A stretch of DNA of 64,000 bases from Ruminococcus sp. (GCA_021199375.1 JAJQIB010000026.1:31946-95945); one strand, 5' to 3'; counted from the stretch's first letter, positions 40,266 to 49,636 are shown. Numbers and translations: made by a program. The notes: generated from the letters alone by a model not told the origin.

Positions 40266-41417
40266 CTAGTCGTAAAGCGCATACCCATCACATAGCTCAA
40301 GCGCATCCTTAATCTGCCGCTCAATTATCCCCTCATTCTCCATAAACTCCTCGTCCTCATAAAGCTTGTACACCCCAATCCCGCAAATAAGACTCACATC
40401 ATCATTTGCAACAAGCTGCGCCCACTCCTCAAGCGTTTCAAGAAACGGGCAGCTCTCATTTTCATAGCCATAGTATATCTGCGGCACTATGTAGTCTAAA
40501 TACCCCTCCTCACAGCACCACCGCTCAACGTCCGCATACATATACGTGTAGTTGTTCTCAAGATTTCCCTGTGGCGACACTCCAAATAAAATTCTCTCGT
40601 CCACACTCTTTACCGCCTCATACATCTGCGCCACCATCTGCGAACAGCTGTCAAGCCGCCACTGCTCAAGCGTAAGTCCCCCTCCCTCACTCTCATACGT
40701 CCTCTCGTCAAATTCCACATCCGTCGTCGGATAAAAATAATCGTCTATGTTTATCCCATCAACATCATACCCTATCGCAATCTCTCTTACCCCCTCCGCA
40801 ATAAGAGCTCTCACCTCGCTCCTGCCAGGATTTAACCAGTACACCCCATCGCACTCTACTAGGTATTCATCATAACTGTCCATATTTTTGTACCACTGAT
40901 AAATCTCCGTTCCCTCCATCCGCTCCATTCCCTCGTCATCATCGCACCTAAGCGGATTCACCCACGCATGTATCGCAAGTCCCCTCTCATGCGCCTCGCT
41001 CACCATTATCTCCAGTGGATCATACTCTCCGCCCGTACAGTACTTCGATGCCACAAAAAGCTGCGAGTCATAGCAAGCGTCAGCGTGCGACCTCACATGC
41101 ACATACACCGTGTTGCACCCAAGCTCCGCCACCTCATCAAACGCCTCCCCTACGCTCTCACAAAACCCCTCCTCATCAAGCGCAAGCATCTGCGCCAGCT
41201 CAATGTACGAAAACCACACCGCGCGCTGCTGCTCAAAGCTAATCGGCGTGTACCCGCTCTCCAGCTCCTGCGCCTCAGTTATCTTATCCTTCTTATCCAC
41301 GCTCACACTCCCCACCTCTGTCGGCACAGGGCTCACCGACTCAATCACAGGCTTCTCACCACACTCCCCACACCCCACAAGTAATGCCGCCGCCAAAGCT
41401 ATAGCTTTTCCTTTCAT
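40266..41417 (-). CDS. Family 10-like glycoside hydrolase lipoprotein (GHL10)
   Basis: A 383-residue exported protein with lipobox ALLVGC (Cys16). The body has the GHL10/DUF187 barrel pattern: VWFSYIELAQML, GCNTVYVHVRSHADACYDS, GLAIHAWVNPLR, EIAIGYDVDGINIDDYFYPTT (acidic catalytic region), ILFGVSPQGN and DYIVPQIYYGYEN. Substrate unknown; related proteins act on cell-wall or polysaccharide glycans at the surface. Single gene, divergent from the esterase gene. Confidence 0.85.
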   Translation of the reverse strand: MKGKAIALAAALLVGCGECGEKPVIESVSPVPTEVGSVSVDKKDKITEAQELESGYTPISFEQQRAVWFSYIELAQMLALDEEGFCESVGEAFDEVAELGCNTVYVHVRSHADACYDSQLFVASKYCTGGEYDPLEIMVSEAHERGLAIHAWVNPLRCDDDEGMERMEGTEIYQWYKNMDSYDEYLVECDGVYWLNPGRSEVRALIAEGVREIAIGYDVDGINIDDYFYPTTDVEFDERTYESEGGGLTLEQWRLDSCSQMVAQMYEAVKSVDERILFGVSPQGNLENNYTYMYADVERWCCEEGYLDYIVPQIYYGYENESCPFLETLEEWAQLVANDDVSLICGIGVYKLYEDEEFMENEGIIERQIKDALELCDGYALYD

Positions 41418-41543
41418 TTTTTTACCCTTCCCTTCCGCCTATCCAAGGCACGCTCTTGCCTATCCCTATGCAAAAGCCTTAAAAATTATTCGCTCATCCC
41501 TCATATAATCATTAGCCTATGACATTTATAATAAAATAACTAT

Positions 41544-41572
41544 TTGCATATAAGTCTATTATGTGATACTAT
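41544..41572 (+). promoter_or_regulatory. Promoter of the wall-anchored esterase gene
   Basis: TTGCAT, 17 bases, TACTAT, 75 bases before the start codon. Confidence 0.6.
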
Positions 41573-41646
41573 ATTAATAAGAGTAAACTAATTTTCACCG
41601 TCAATTCTCGGTGATGCAACAAAATATTTCAGGAGGAAAAAAACAT

Positions 41647-43158
41647 ATGAAAAAAATACTTTCAGCCGCATGCGCACTAGCTGTCGCTCTTTCCTGCACA
41701 GCCTTCAGCGTATCCGCAGATGACGAGCTCACCGCCTACGAGGCAACCTCAGAAAACGTCAAGCTTCTCGGACGCACCTACTACGATGGCGAATCCCTCT
41801 GGCTTGCACACTCAGCTACAGGCTTCGAGTTCACCTTCACAGGCTCAACCGTCACTGTAGATCTCAGCGGCGACAACGGTGCAAGAATGGCAATCTATGC
41901 CGATGGCGAGCGTGTGCTTGACTTCATGACAAAATCCCTTCCCAGCTCCACAACAGTCGAGCTAGAAGAGGGCGAGCATACCGTAAGCGTACTCAAGCTT
42001 TCCGAGTCTATGCAGCAAACCGTTCTTGTAGACCAAATAAGCACCGACGGCGCTATCTCACCCACCGAGTCTAACGCTCACACAATCGAATTTATCGGCG
42101 ACTCCATCACCTGCGGCTACGGAATTGACGCCGCAAGCGCAAGCGAAGGCTTCACCACCGAAACCGAGGATGGCGCCAGAACCTACGCATACAAAACCGC
42201 ACAGCTTTTTGACGCTGATTACAGCATGGTTTGTGTATCAGGAAGCGGAATTGTATCAGGCTACACCATGGGTGATAACGCAAACACCCAAAACCTCATG
42301 CCCGACTTCTACGAAAATCTGGGACACGGCTGGAGCTACTTCGACTCAAAGTGCGTTGACGATATCGAGTGGGACTTCAGCTCCTACACCCCCGAGCTTA
42401 TCGTAATCAACCTAGGCACAAACGACTACTCCTACACAGGCACAGACGAAACAAAAATCGCCGAGTTTGCCGATGGCTATGTAGCCTTCCTAAAGCAGGT
42501 CAGAGCTAACAACCCCGACAGCGAAATCCTCTGCACCCTAGGAATCATGGGCAACGAGCTTTACAGCGCAATCGAATCAGCCGTTTCAACCTACACCACC
42601 GAAACCGGCGATACAAAGGTAAACACCCTTATGTTTGATGCCATCGACTCCTCAACCGAGGGCTATGGCGCCGACTACCACCCAACCGAATACACCCACG
42701 TCAAGGCTGCAAACACTCTAGCAGACGCTATAGTAAGCCTCTATGGCTGGACAATCGACACCACAGTTGATATTTCAGTTGACGGTGATGATAACAATAG
42801 CCAAACAGACGACTCCTCAAGCGACTCCTCAGACGACTCCTCAAGCGAAACATCCTCTGAGGATTCCTCAAGCGATGAAACAAGCGAAGCCGAGTCCGAA
42901 GCTGATTCCGACTCCGAAAGCGAAGCCGAGTCCGATTCAGATTCCGATTCCGAATCAGATACCGATTCTGACACCGACACCGAGTCCGAGGACACCTCAA
43001 GCGTAGCTGATACATCAAGCGCCGCTTCATCCTCATCCGCTTCAACAACAGCCACCACCGACTCAAATCCCACAACTGGAGGAGTAGTAGGAGGAGCTGC
43101 AGCAGTAGTAGTAATAGGCTTAGGCACATTCGCAGCAGTTAAAAAGCGCAAGAAGTAA
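41647..43158 (+). CDS. Wall-anchored SGNH/CE2-type carbohydrate esterase
   Basis: A 503-residue secreted esterase. Signal peptide (~1-25, cut near VSA-DD), N-terminal jelly-roll (~30-130), SGNH hydrolase with the serine in IEFIGDSITCGYG, NLGTNDYSYTG and the catalytic Asp/His in ADYHPTEYTH; the two-domain order is that of CE2 acetyl-xylan esterases. Then an acidic Ser/Asp/Glu linker (~390-460) and a C-terminal sorting signal: NPTTG, a hydrophobic helix and a KKRKK tail. This should be anchored to peptidoglycan by a sortase. Start follows AGGAGG; an upstream in-frame ATG is rejected. Confidence 0.88.
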   Translation: MKKILSAACALAVALSCTAFSVSADDELTAYEATSENVKLLGRTYYDGESLWLAHSATGFEFTFTGSTVTVDLSGDNGARMAIYADGERVLDFMTKSLPSSTTVELEEGEHTVSVLKLSESMQQTVLVDQISTDGAISPTESNAHTIEFIGDSITCGYGIDAASASEGFTTETEDGARTYAYKTAQLFDADYSMVCVSGSGIVSGYTMGDNANTQNLMPDFYENLGHGWSYFDSKCVDDIEWDFSSYTPELIVINLGTNDYSYTGTDETKIAEFADGYVAFLKQVRANNPDSEILCTLGIMGNELYSAIESAVSTYTTETGDTKVNTLMFDAIDSSTEGYGADYHPTEYTHVKAANTLADAIVSLYGWTIDTTVDISVDGDDNNSQTDDSSSDSSDDSSSETSSEDSSSDETSEAESEADSDSESEAESDSDSDSESDTDSDTDTESEDTSSVADTSSAASSSSASTTATTDSNPTTGGVVGGAAAVVVIGLGTFAAVKKRKK

Positions 43159-43190
43159 TTTCTCCAAAGTTCTTTACGTTTCATAAAAGA

Positions 43191-43228
43191 AAAATCCCAC
43201 AGTCGTAAAAAAGACTGTGGGATTTTTT
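43191..43228 (+). terminator. Terminator of the esterase gene
   Basis: Perfect 14-bp stem AAAATCCCACAGTC / GACTGTGGGATTTT followed by TTC. Confidence 0.9.
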
Positions 43229-43374
43229 CTGTCAGCACCACGCCAAGAACCTGCAAAAGCTTGCAGGATCTGCATGATGCCCTATCTGTGCGCACCATTT
43301 TTAAAAAATATATATTGCCCCATGCCGTTCGACCTTTTTTGCCCCCGACATGGGTTTACAATATCTTGTGTAGA

Positions 43375-44721
43375 CTACCGCTCGTCAATCCTAATGTACT
43401 CTCGCTCCTTCATAACCGCCTTGTATGCCGGACGTATAATCCTTCTTCCGGTAACAAGCTCCTCAAAACGATGAGCGCACCAGCCCGCCATTCTCGATAC
43501 CGCAAACAGCGGAGTAAATAGATCTGTCGGTATTCCAAGCATTCTGTACACAAGTCCCGAATACATATCGACATTTGCGCACATCGCCTTTACATCGCCC
43601 TTCTTTTCCGCAAAAAGAATCGGTGTCAGCCTCTCAATGCTCTCAAGCAAATTAAACTCACGCTCAAACTCCGTTCCCGCCGCAAGCTTTTTGGCATTCG
43701 CCTTAAGTATAACCGCACGAGGATCGCTCAGCGTGTAAACCGCGTGTCCCATTCCGTATATCAGTCCCGAACGGTCAAACGCCTCCTTGTTTAAGATCCT
43801 TCTGAGAAAATCAGCGACCTCACCTTCATCCTCCCAGCATTTTACGTTCTCCTTAACGCACTCAAACATCTCGTTTACCTTTATGTTCGCACCACCGTGC
43901 TTCGGACCCTTAAGCGATCCAATCGCTGCCGAGTAAGCCGAGTAGGGATCCGTTCCCGATGACGTTAGCACACGACAGGTAAATGTCGAGTTGTTACCAC
44001 CGCCATGCTCCGCATGAAGAATAAGCATTATGTCTAAAAGCTTTGCCTCCTCATCGGTAAACTCTCTGTTCGGTCTAAGCGCCGAAAGAATCATCTCAGC
44101 AGTCGACTGTCCCTTTATAAGCGGATGCATAATCATGCTCTCGCCGTCATATGTTCTTCTCTTAACCTGATATGCCGAGGTCATAATGTTCGGAAGCTTC
44201 GATATAATCGATATAGCCGTAGCCATCTCATATTCCGGACTTCTGTTTTCAGGATTATCATCATAGGAATATAAAGCAAGAAGCGCACGAGCCATCTTGT
44301 TCATAATGTTTCTTGAGGGCGCCTTTAAAATCATATCCTCAAAAAAGTTTGACGGAAGCCTTCTGTTTTCGTCCATCAGGTTTGAAAACACCTCAAGCTC
44401 CTCATGCGTCGGAAGATTTCCCATAAGCAAAAGATAAACAATTTCCTCATACGCAAATCTGTTTTCCCTTACCGCATTAGCAACCAGGTCACGTATGTTG
44501 TAGCCGCGATAAATGAGCTTGCCGTCAATAGGCGATTTCTCACCCTCATTAATGACATAGCCGTGTACGTTACATATGTTGGTAAGTCCCGTCATAACAC
44601 CGGTACCATCGTTGTTTCTAAGACCCCTCTTTACATCGTATTTTTCATACAGCTTGGGATCTATCGCGTTGTTCGCAACAAACTGCTGGTAGAGCATATT
44701 TCTAGCCGATTCATTTGCCAT
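43375..44721 (-). CDS. gltA: Citrate synthase
   Basis: A 448-residue enzyme condensing oxaloacetate and acetyl-CoA. Motifs: KLIYRGYNIRDLV, HAEHGGGNNSTFTCRVLTSSGTD, GSLKGPKHGGAN and GMGHAVYTLSDPRA, with the catalytic histidines in the last two and the aspartate in NVDMYSG. In a fermentative Clostridium it probably feeds 2-oxoglutarate and glutamate synthesis. TTGACA-17-TAAAAT lies upstream (44771-44799). The ribosome site is weak. Confidence 0.92.
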   Translation of the reverse strand: MANESARNMLYQQFVANNAIDPKLYEKYDVKRGLRNNDGTGVMTGLTNICNVHGYVINEGEKSPIDGKLIYRGYNIRDLVANAVRENRFAYEEIVYLLLMGNLPTHEELEVFSNLMDENRRLPSNFFEDMILKAPSRNIMNKMARALLALYSYDDNPENRSPEYEMATAISIISKLPNIMTSAYQVKRRTYDGESMIMHPLIKGQSTAEMILSALRPNREFTDEEAKLLDIMLILHAEHGGGNNSTFTCRVLTSSGTDPYSAYSAAIGSLKGPKHGGANIKVNEMFECVKENVKCWEDEGEVADFLRRILNKEAFDRSGLIYGMGHAVYTLSDPRAVILKANAKKLAAGTEFEREFNLLESIERLTPILFAEKKGDVKAMCANVDMYSGLVYRMLGIPTDLFTPLFAVSRMAGWCAHRFEELVTGRRIIRPAYKAVMKEREYIRIDER

Positions 44722-44770
44722 TTTTCTTCATCTCGCTTTCCCCACGGCTCGCCGTAGTATCATATCTTCT

Positions 44771-44799
44771 ATTTTACACTATTTTTGCCCATCTGTCAA
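44771..44799 (-). promoter_or_regulatory. Promoter of citrate synthase
   Basis: TTGACA, 17 bases, TAAAAT on the minus strand. Confidence 0.75.
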
Positions 44800-44912
44800 G
44801 CGATATTTACCCTCGCCTGTAGGAATTTAAACATTTATTAAGAAAAAACTGAATTTTAAAGGTGCAAATTATGCAAAAAAACACCGATTTTTTAATAGAA
44901 AGGACGAAAATT

Positions 44913-45878
44913 ATGAAGGATTATTTGCAGCTTCTTGCAGCAACAGCTATAATTTTGCTGCTCATCCCCTGTATAGGCTTTGCAAAAAGACAAACCGACT
45001 CCGCCGCCACCTCCGCCGAATCCGATAGCTCCGCCGTTAAGCTCCTATCAACCGAAACAGGTGAAATCACCGAGCTTTCCATGCACGACTACATAGTCGG
45101 TTCGGTATTCGCCCAAATGCCCGCCGACTTTGAGGACGAAGCGCTCAAGGCTCAGGCAGTCCTCGCCAAAACCTACGCCGAGCGCCGAAGGCTAAGCGAA
45201 GCGTCTAACCCCACCGAGGCTCTAAACGGCGCCCTGCTAAGCGATGACACCACCCTCTATCAAGCCTTCTTCACCGAGTCGCAGGCACGTGAGCTTTATG
45301 GCGATAATTACGACACCGCCTACAAGAAAATCTCTGCCGCCGCCGACTATGCCGAAGGTCTCACCCTTACCTATGATGGCGATCCCATTTTAGTAGCCTT
45401 CCACGGAATCTCCTTTGGCTATACCGAATCCGCCCTCACCATGTGGGGAGAGGACATCCCCTACCTTTCCTCAGTCGAAAGCCTAGCCGACCCCACTCTC
45501 GATATTTGCACCACCACCGTCACCCTCACCGACTCCGAGCTACGAGAGGCTCTCATGACCGAATACAGCCTCACCTCACTAGATGCCGACCTTAATGACC
45601 TCATCACCATCGCCCAAAAAAGCGAGCAGGGCACAGTCCTCAAGGTTACTATATCAGATAGCCTCTATGACGCCGACACCCTCTGTGATGCGCTTAGTCT
45701 CCCCTCCCAGCACTTCACCATCACCTGCGATGATGACGAAATCACCTTCACCTGTCTAGGCTGCGGACACCTTGTCGGCATGAGCCAGTACGGAGCAAAC
45801 GAAATGGCAAAATCAGGCTCTCTCTGCGAGGAAATTCTCCTCCACTACTTCCCAAACACCGTCCTAATAAGCTCATAA
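44913..45878 (+). CDS. SpoIID/LytB-type lytic enzyme
   Basis: A 321-residue membrane-anchored protein (helix ~7-25, LLAATAIILLLIPCIGF). The SpoIID domain shows MHDYIVGSVFAQMPADFEDEALKAQAVLAKTYAE, with the likely catalytic glutamate in that segment, and the C-terminal GCGHLVGMSQYGANEMA. SpoIID cleaves denuded peptidoglycan glycan strands during spore engulfment. Whether this is the sporulation enzyme or a vegetative relative is unknown. Start at MKDYLQLLAA with AAGGA upstream. Confidence 0.85.
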   Translation: MKDYLQLLAATAIILLLIPCIGFAKRQTDSAATSAESDSSAVKLLSTETGEITELSMHDYIVGSVFAQMPADFEDEALKAQAVLAKTYAERRRLSEASNPTEALNGALLSDDTTLYQAFFTESQARELYGDNYDTAYKKISAAADYAEGLTLTYDGDPILVAFHGISFGYTESALTMWGEDIPYLSSVESLADPTLDICTTTVTLTDSELREALMTEYSLTSLDADLNDLITIAQKSEQGTVLKVTISDSLYDADTLCDALSLPSQHFTITCDDDEITFTCLGCGHLVGMSQYGANEMAKSGSLCEEILLHYFPNTVLISS

Positions 45879-45910
45879 AAAAGCGGAGCGCTTTTGTTCG
45901 CTCCGCTTTT
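45879..45910. terminator. Bidirectional terminator between spoIID-like and SPFH genes
   Basis: Perfect 12-bp stem AAAAGCGGAGCG / CGCTCCGCTTTT. Confidence 0.85.
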
Positions 45911-45916
45911 CTGCTA

Positions 45917-46831
45917 TTATTCAGCCTCCGACTCCGTTTCCGTTTCGGTCTGCGTATTGTCCGTATCGTCCTGCGTGTCGTCAAGTCCAATTGCCACAAC
46001 GGGATTTGCCGATGACGCCACCTGAGGAAGCTCACCATCCCACTTTTCAATAGTCTGGTAGTTGATAAGCGTCTGCGAAAGCGATGCCGCCAAAAGCTCG
46101 TTAGCCTCAGCCTGCGCCTGCGCCTCCGTCTTAATAGCCTCAGCGTTCGCTTCAGCGTTTATCGTAATCTTCTCCGCCTCAGCCTCCGCCTCTATAACCT
46201 TCTGCTCCTTTTCGGTTTCAGCCTTTAGCTTGTTTTGCTCAGCAACCTGCTTTTGCTCAATCGCCTCATTAAACTCGTCCGAAAAGTCAAAATTCACAAT
46301 GTTAAACTTCTCAATCTGTATTCCATATCCCTCAACCTTTTCAGTAAGCTGCTCTTTTATCTCCTCGCCTACCGTGTTGCGCTCTGTAATAAGCTCCTCA
46401 GCGCTGTATTTAGCGGTCACCGCCTTCATCGACTCCTGAACCGCCGGCATCAAAACCACCGTCTGATAGTCGCTTCCAATGTTTTTGTAAATAGAAGCCG
46501 AGCTTTCGTTCTTCACCCTAAAGTTTACCGCAATCTGCGAGCTTACCTTCTGTAGGTCGTTCGAAACCGCACTTGCGTCCGCCTCGTACACCTGAATCTT
46601 GTTCGATACCACAATCAGCTCCTGCGCAAACGGAATTTTCAGATGAAATCCCTCCGAGTAGGTCTTGTCCGACACCTTTCCAAATGTCGTAATAACACCC
46701 GTCGAGCCTGCAGGCACAATCGCCACCGATGAAGCCGCAATCACAATCAGCACAATAAGAATAACCACCGCCGCAATAATCTTACCCATCGATGATTTTT
46801 CCTTTACATCAACAATTTTAGTTTTTGCCAT
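45917..46831 (-). CDS. SPFH/prohibitin-family membrane protein
   Basis: A 304-residue protein with one N-terminal transmembrane helix (~15-42) and an SPFH domain (IVPAGSTGVITTFGKVSDKTYSEGFHLKIPF), then a long Ala/Glu/Lys coiled coil (~195-255) and an acidic C-terminal tail (ending TETETESEAE). SPFH proteins form ring-like membrane scaffolds and in some cases restrain FtsH. It lies 51 bases after the DUF1836 gene. Confidence 0.88.
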   Translation of the reverse strand: MAKTKIVDVKEKSSMGKIIAAVVILIVLIVIAASSVAIVPAGSTGVITTFGKVSDKTYSEGFHLKIPFAQELIVVSNKIQVYEADASAVSNDLQKVSSQIAVNFRVKNESSASIYKNIGSDYQTVVLMPAVQESMKAVTAKYSAEELITERNTVGEEIKEQLTEKVEGYGIQIEKFNIVNFDFSDEFNEAIEQKQVAEQNKLKAETEKEQKVIEAEAEAEKITINAEANAEAIKTEAQAQAEANELLAASLSQTLINYQTIEKWDGELPQVASSANPVVAIGLDDTQDDTDNTQTETETESEAE

Positions 46832-46882
46832 ATTTTTTCACTCCTTAAATTTAGATTTCCTAAAGCTTAGGCTTTTTCGCTC

Positions 46883-47491
46883 CTAGCTTAATTTACCATT
46901 GTCACTTTTTCCATTGCTCAGCCAATAATAAGCCGGAATTTTCAGCTCTCTGAATCTCGTTTGAGCTATAACCGAGCTGAACCCCGCAAGAGCCGACTGC
47001 ACCATTATGTAAAGAACCTCCTTCATCATTATCTGATCTCTCAGATTCAGCTTACTCGGAAGCTTTTCACGTATCGCGTCGCCTATCTCCGCCTGTGTCC
47101 TTAGCCTTTTAGCGTCCACCTCATAAATAATCGAGCACAAAAGATTATAAAGTGCGGTGTCGTCTATAAGGTCGTCACTGCTATCCACCACATCGCCGTT
47201 TACATACTTCATCAGCACTGCAATATCCTCAAGCTTAAGCGTGCCCTTAAGAATGTTTATAATCAGCACCCTCACGACTGAGCGTTCGCCGTACTTCTTT
47301 TTGTCGCTAGGGGCAACCCAGCCACGCTTCACCCAGTTTTGAATAGTCGAGCCTCCGATACCCGTCAGCTTCGAAAGCTGTGAAAGCGACAGTCCGCCCG
47401 TAGCCGTAATCATAGGTCTAATAAGCGCAAAGGTATCCTCCCCCGCCCTCTCATCATAAACCATCGTAGTTCCAGGTAGTGTTACAAGCAT
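46883..47491 (-). CDS. DUF1836 putative transcriptional regulator
   Basis: A 202-residue protein with a predicted MerR-like helix-turn-helix (LSQLSKLTGIGGSTIQNWVKRGWVAPSDKKKYGERSVVRVLIINIL, ~37-80) and a helical C-terminal domain, the pattern of DUF1836. Start is placed at the second ATG, 7 bases after GGGAGG. The promoter carries two identical dyads, so the protein probably represses itself and the following SPFH gene. Confidence 0.8.
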   Translation of the reverse strand: MLVTLPGTTMVYDERAGEDTFALIRPMITATGGLSLSQLSKLTGIGGSTIQNWVKRGWVAPSDKKKYGERSVVRVLIINILKGTLKLEDIAVLMKYVNGDVVDSSDDLIDDTALYNLLCSIIYEVDAKRLRTQAEIGDAIREKLPSKLNLRDQIMMKEVLYIMVQSALAGFSSVIAQTRFRELKIPAYYWLSNGKSDNGKLS

Positions 47492-47512
47492 TTTCATTCC
47501 TCCCTTCTAGGC

Positions 47513-47546
47513 TGCTAGAGGCTAAAGGCTAGATGCCAGAGTAATA
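47513..47546 (-). repeat. Degenerate heptamer repeats (CTAGNNN)
   Basis: CTAGAGG, CTAAAGG, CTAGATG and flanking degenerate units in the DUF1836 leader, similar to the arrays at 28.5 and 53.0 kb. Confidence 0.5.
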
Positions 47547-47611
47547 GTATCGAGCTTAAAGGCTCTAATCAAATCTAACCTCTAGCCACACCCCTTCAAT
47601 CCGTTGATATT

Positions 47612-47657
47612 ATTATACCACAGGTTCAAGTGAACGTCAAATCGGTTCAAGTGAACC
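47612..47657 (-). promoter_or_regulatory. DUF1836 promoter with a double operator
   Basis: Minus strand TTGACG (47640-47635), 17 bases, TATAAT (47617-47612). Two dyads GGTTCA-N2-TGAAC(C) at 47623-47635 and 47644-47657 flank the -35 box with starts 21 bases apart, two helical turns, suited to a pair of dimers. Confidence 0.85.
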
Positions 47658-47726
47658 CCTAACAATTGACAGCAAATCTAAGCAAGTCTAATACACTTTA
47701 TCTCCCATTTCCTCTGTTTTTCGCGC

Positions 47727-48455
47727 CTATCCTGCCCGATTCGCCGCGCCTATCCTCCCAGCATCAACACAAAAAGTGTTCAACCCGCACATCAGACTAA
47801 ACGCCATCTGCGACTGATAATATCCGTCCTCAAGCAGCTCCGCCTCCGCCTCGTTCGATATAAATCCGCACTCCGCCATCACCGCAGGATTGCTGCAGTT
47901 GCAAAGAAGATAAAGCTCATCATCCATAGCCTTCGTCTCACGCTCATTCTCAGGCTGTAGATTCTCGCAAACCCTCTCCCTCAAGCACTCCGCAAGCTGT
48001 CCGCTCTGCGCACTCTCACGGTAGTAAAACATCTGCGCTCCGCTGTACTGCTCCTGCGTGTACCTGTTTTGATGGATCGATATGCAAACCGAGTCGGGCG
48101 TGTTAAAAAGCGCAAGTCGGTTTTTCATGTCCGAAAGCTTCTGCTCCGCTAACCCCTCAACCCCCTCATCGTGAATCGATTCGTCCGTTTCTCGTGTAAG
48201 CGTCACCTCATACCCAAAAAGCGTTAGCATATCCGCAAGCGAAAGCGCAATGCTTAAATTTATCCCCTTTTCCGGAACTCCGTTTACCGACACTCCTCCG
48301 CCGTCCGCACCTCCGTGCCCTGCGTCCACAATCACACTCGGCTTAGCCATCTCCTCGCTCACCTCCAAAACGCTTACGCTAGGCTTCTCGCATCCGCTTA
48401 GCATCACACTAACAGCCACCAAGCTCGTCAAAAAAATCCTGTACCCTCTCTTCAT
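47727..48455 (-). CDS. N-acetylmuramoyl-L-alanine amidase lipoprotein
   Basis: A 242-residue exported Zn amidase (Amidase_3) that cuts the lactyl-peptide bond in peptidoglycan. Lipobox MLSGC (Cys near 22); zinc motif VIVDAGHGGADGGG, second ligand region PEKGINLSIALSLA (Glu), SIHQNRYTQEQYSGAQMFYY (His) and catalytic Glu in PAVMAECGFISNEAE. Asn in IHQN replaces the more usual IHAN. Start at MKRGYR with GGAGG 8 bases upstream. Confidence 0.9.
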   Translation of the reverse strand: MKRGYRIFLTSLVAVSVMLSGCEKPSVSVLEVSEEMAKPSVIVDAGHGGADGGGVSVNGVPEKGINLSIALSLADMLTLFGYEVTLTRETDESIHDEGVEGLAEQKLSDMKNRLALFNTPDSVCISIHQNRYTQEQYSGAQMFYYRESAQSGQLAECLRERVCENLQPENERETKAMDDELYLLCNCSNPAVMAECGFISNEAEAELLEDGYYQSQMAFSLMCGLNTFCVDAGRIGAANRAG

Positions 48456-48519
48456 TTCATAAGCCTCCACAAAAAAAGATTTACTACAAGAATATGCAGG
48501 CTTGTTCGCTAAAATGCAA

Positions 48520-48546
48520 AGGCGGCAAGCTCCTCAAGCTCACCGC
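48520..48546 (-). terminator. Weak terminator of hpt
   Basis: Hairpin GGCGG...AGCT / AGCT...CCGCC followed by TTTGC on the minus strand; short T tract. Confidence 0.4.
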
Positions 48547-48559
48547 CATAGCTTTCCTA

Positions 48560-49090
48560 TTAAGCTCCCCCATACTCCGCTACGTACGGAAGACCCCTGT
48601 ACCTCTCGTCTAAATCCAACCCGTACCCCACAACAAAAAGATCCGGTATCGTAAAAAGAGAGATGTCCGCATTAAAATCCACCAGCCTGCGCTCAGGCTT
48701 GTCCAAAAGCGTAATCACCTTCAGCGACAAAGCGCCCCTCTCGCTAAGCCTCTCACTAAGCGCCTTTAGCGTGCGCCCCGTGTCTATGATGTCCTCAACC
48801 AAAATCACATGGTATCTGCTTAAATCCTGCGCCACATCAAGCGAAATCTCAACGCTTCCCGCCGACTGCGTACCGCTGTAGCTTTTCGCCTTCATAAAAG
48901 CGACCTCAAACGGAATCGTTATCTCCCGACAAAGATCTGCCATAAACATAAACGAGCCGTTTAATATCCCTATCAAAAGTAAAGGCTTGCCCTGATACTC
49001 TCTCGATATCATCTCGCCCGCACGCCTAACCCTATCGTGAATCTCCTCCGAGGAAAAAAGCACCCGCTTAACTCCCATATCATAACCCAT
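48560..49090 (-). CDS. hpt: Hypoxanthine phosphoribosyltransferase
   Basis: A 176-residue purine-salvage enzyme making IMP/GMP from the base and PRPP. PRPP motif HVILVEDIIDTGRTL, N-terminal LLIGILNGSFMFMADL and C-terminal DLFVVGYGLDLDERYRGLPYVAEY are typical. Start at MGYDMGVKRV after GGGGTG; a longer start is rejected. Confidence 0.93.
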   Translation of the reverse strand: MGYDMGVKRVLFSSEEIHDRVRRAGEMISREYQGKPLLLIGILNGSFMFMADLCREITIPFEVAFMKAKSYSGTQSAGSVEISLDVAQDLSRYHVILVEDIIDTGRTLKALSERLSERGALSLKVITLLDKPERRLVDFNADISLFTIPDLFVVGYGLDLDERYRGLPYVAEYGGA

Positions 49091-49160
49091 TTTATCACCC
49101 CTTCTATAAGCTAGAATAATACTCAACCTAATCACTAGCCAATCATAGATTTACACACCC

Positions 49161-49189
49161 TTGCATTTTCCCTGCAAATGTGCTATAAT
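49161..49189 (+). promoter_or_regulatory. Promoter of the 80-residue protein gene
   Basis: TTGCAT, 17 bases, TATAAT, 48 bases before the start. Confidence 0.7.
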
Positions 49190-49236
49190 AAACTAGACAA
49201 ATCCTATATTATAAACTGCGAAAGGAGAGCTTTTAC

Positions 49237-49479
49237 ATGATGTATCCATTTTTAACGCTTGATGACGGCACAGAAATCACCCATTCCGAGCTTTTGCCCG
49301 ATGAAAAAGTAAAAATCTATATCGAAAAGTCCGATGAAAAGGACTGCTTTCATCACATGACCTGCTATCTTCCCGACTATAAAATCGAAGAAGCCTACGG
49401 CTTTAGCAAAACCGAAGTCGAACAGCTCCTACAGGTAGTACGCTCAACAGCTTCTAGCTTGCAAGAAATAAAAACCTAA
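49237..49479 (+). CDS. Small acidic protein, unknown function
   Basis: An 80-residue soluble protein, acidic (YPFLTLDDGTEITHSELL, DEKVKIYIEKSDEKDC) with one helix at the end. A good AAAGGAG ribosome site and a consensus-like promoter support it as a real gene. No family recognised; two cysteines, one His-His pair near residue 39. Confidence 0.65.
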   Translation: MMYPFLTLDDGTEITHSELLPDEKVKIYIEKSDEKDCFHHMTCYLPDYKIEEAYGFSKTEVEQLLQVVRSTASSLQEIKT

Positions 49480-49540
49480 ATAACAAGAAAATACCCAACC
49501 CATTTCAGCAAATAAATCCGCTCAACGTACTCAGGCGCAT

Positions 49541-49577
49541 AAAAACCATGTCCCACCCTACCTTTCGGCAGGGTGGG
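49541..49577 (-). terminator. Terminator of the 70-residue gene
   Basis: Stem CCCACCCT / AGGGTGGG; on the minus strand TTTTT follows after a four-base gap. A convergent + strand use is also possible. Confidence 0.55.
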
Positions 49578-49636
49578 GCACAGCTATCACCTGTTTTTAA
49601 CGAGAAGTGGTGCAACGAACTAAATATAGTTGTTAT

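Noticed and set aside
42741..43298. Long minus-strand frame opposite the esterase linker
   Set aside because: It is a low-complexity shadow of the Ser/Asp repeats and has no ribosome site of its own.
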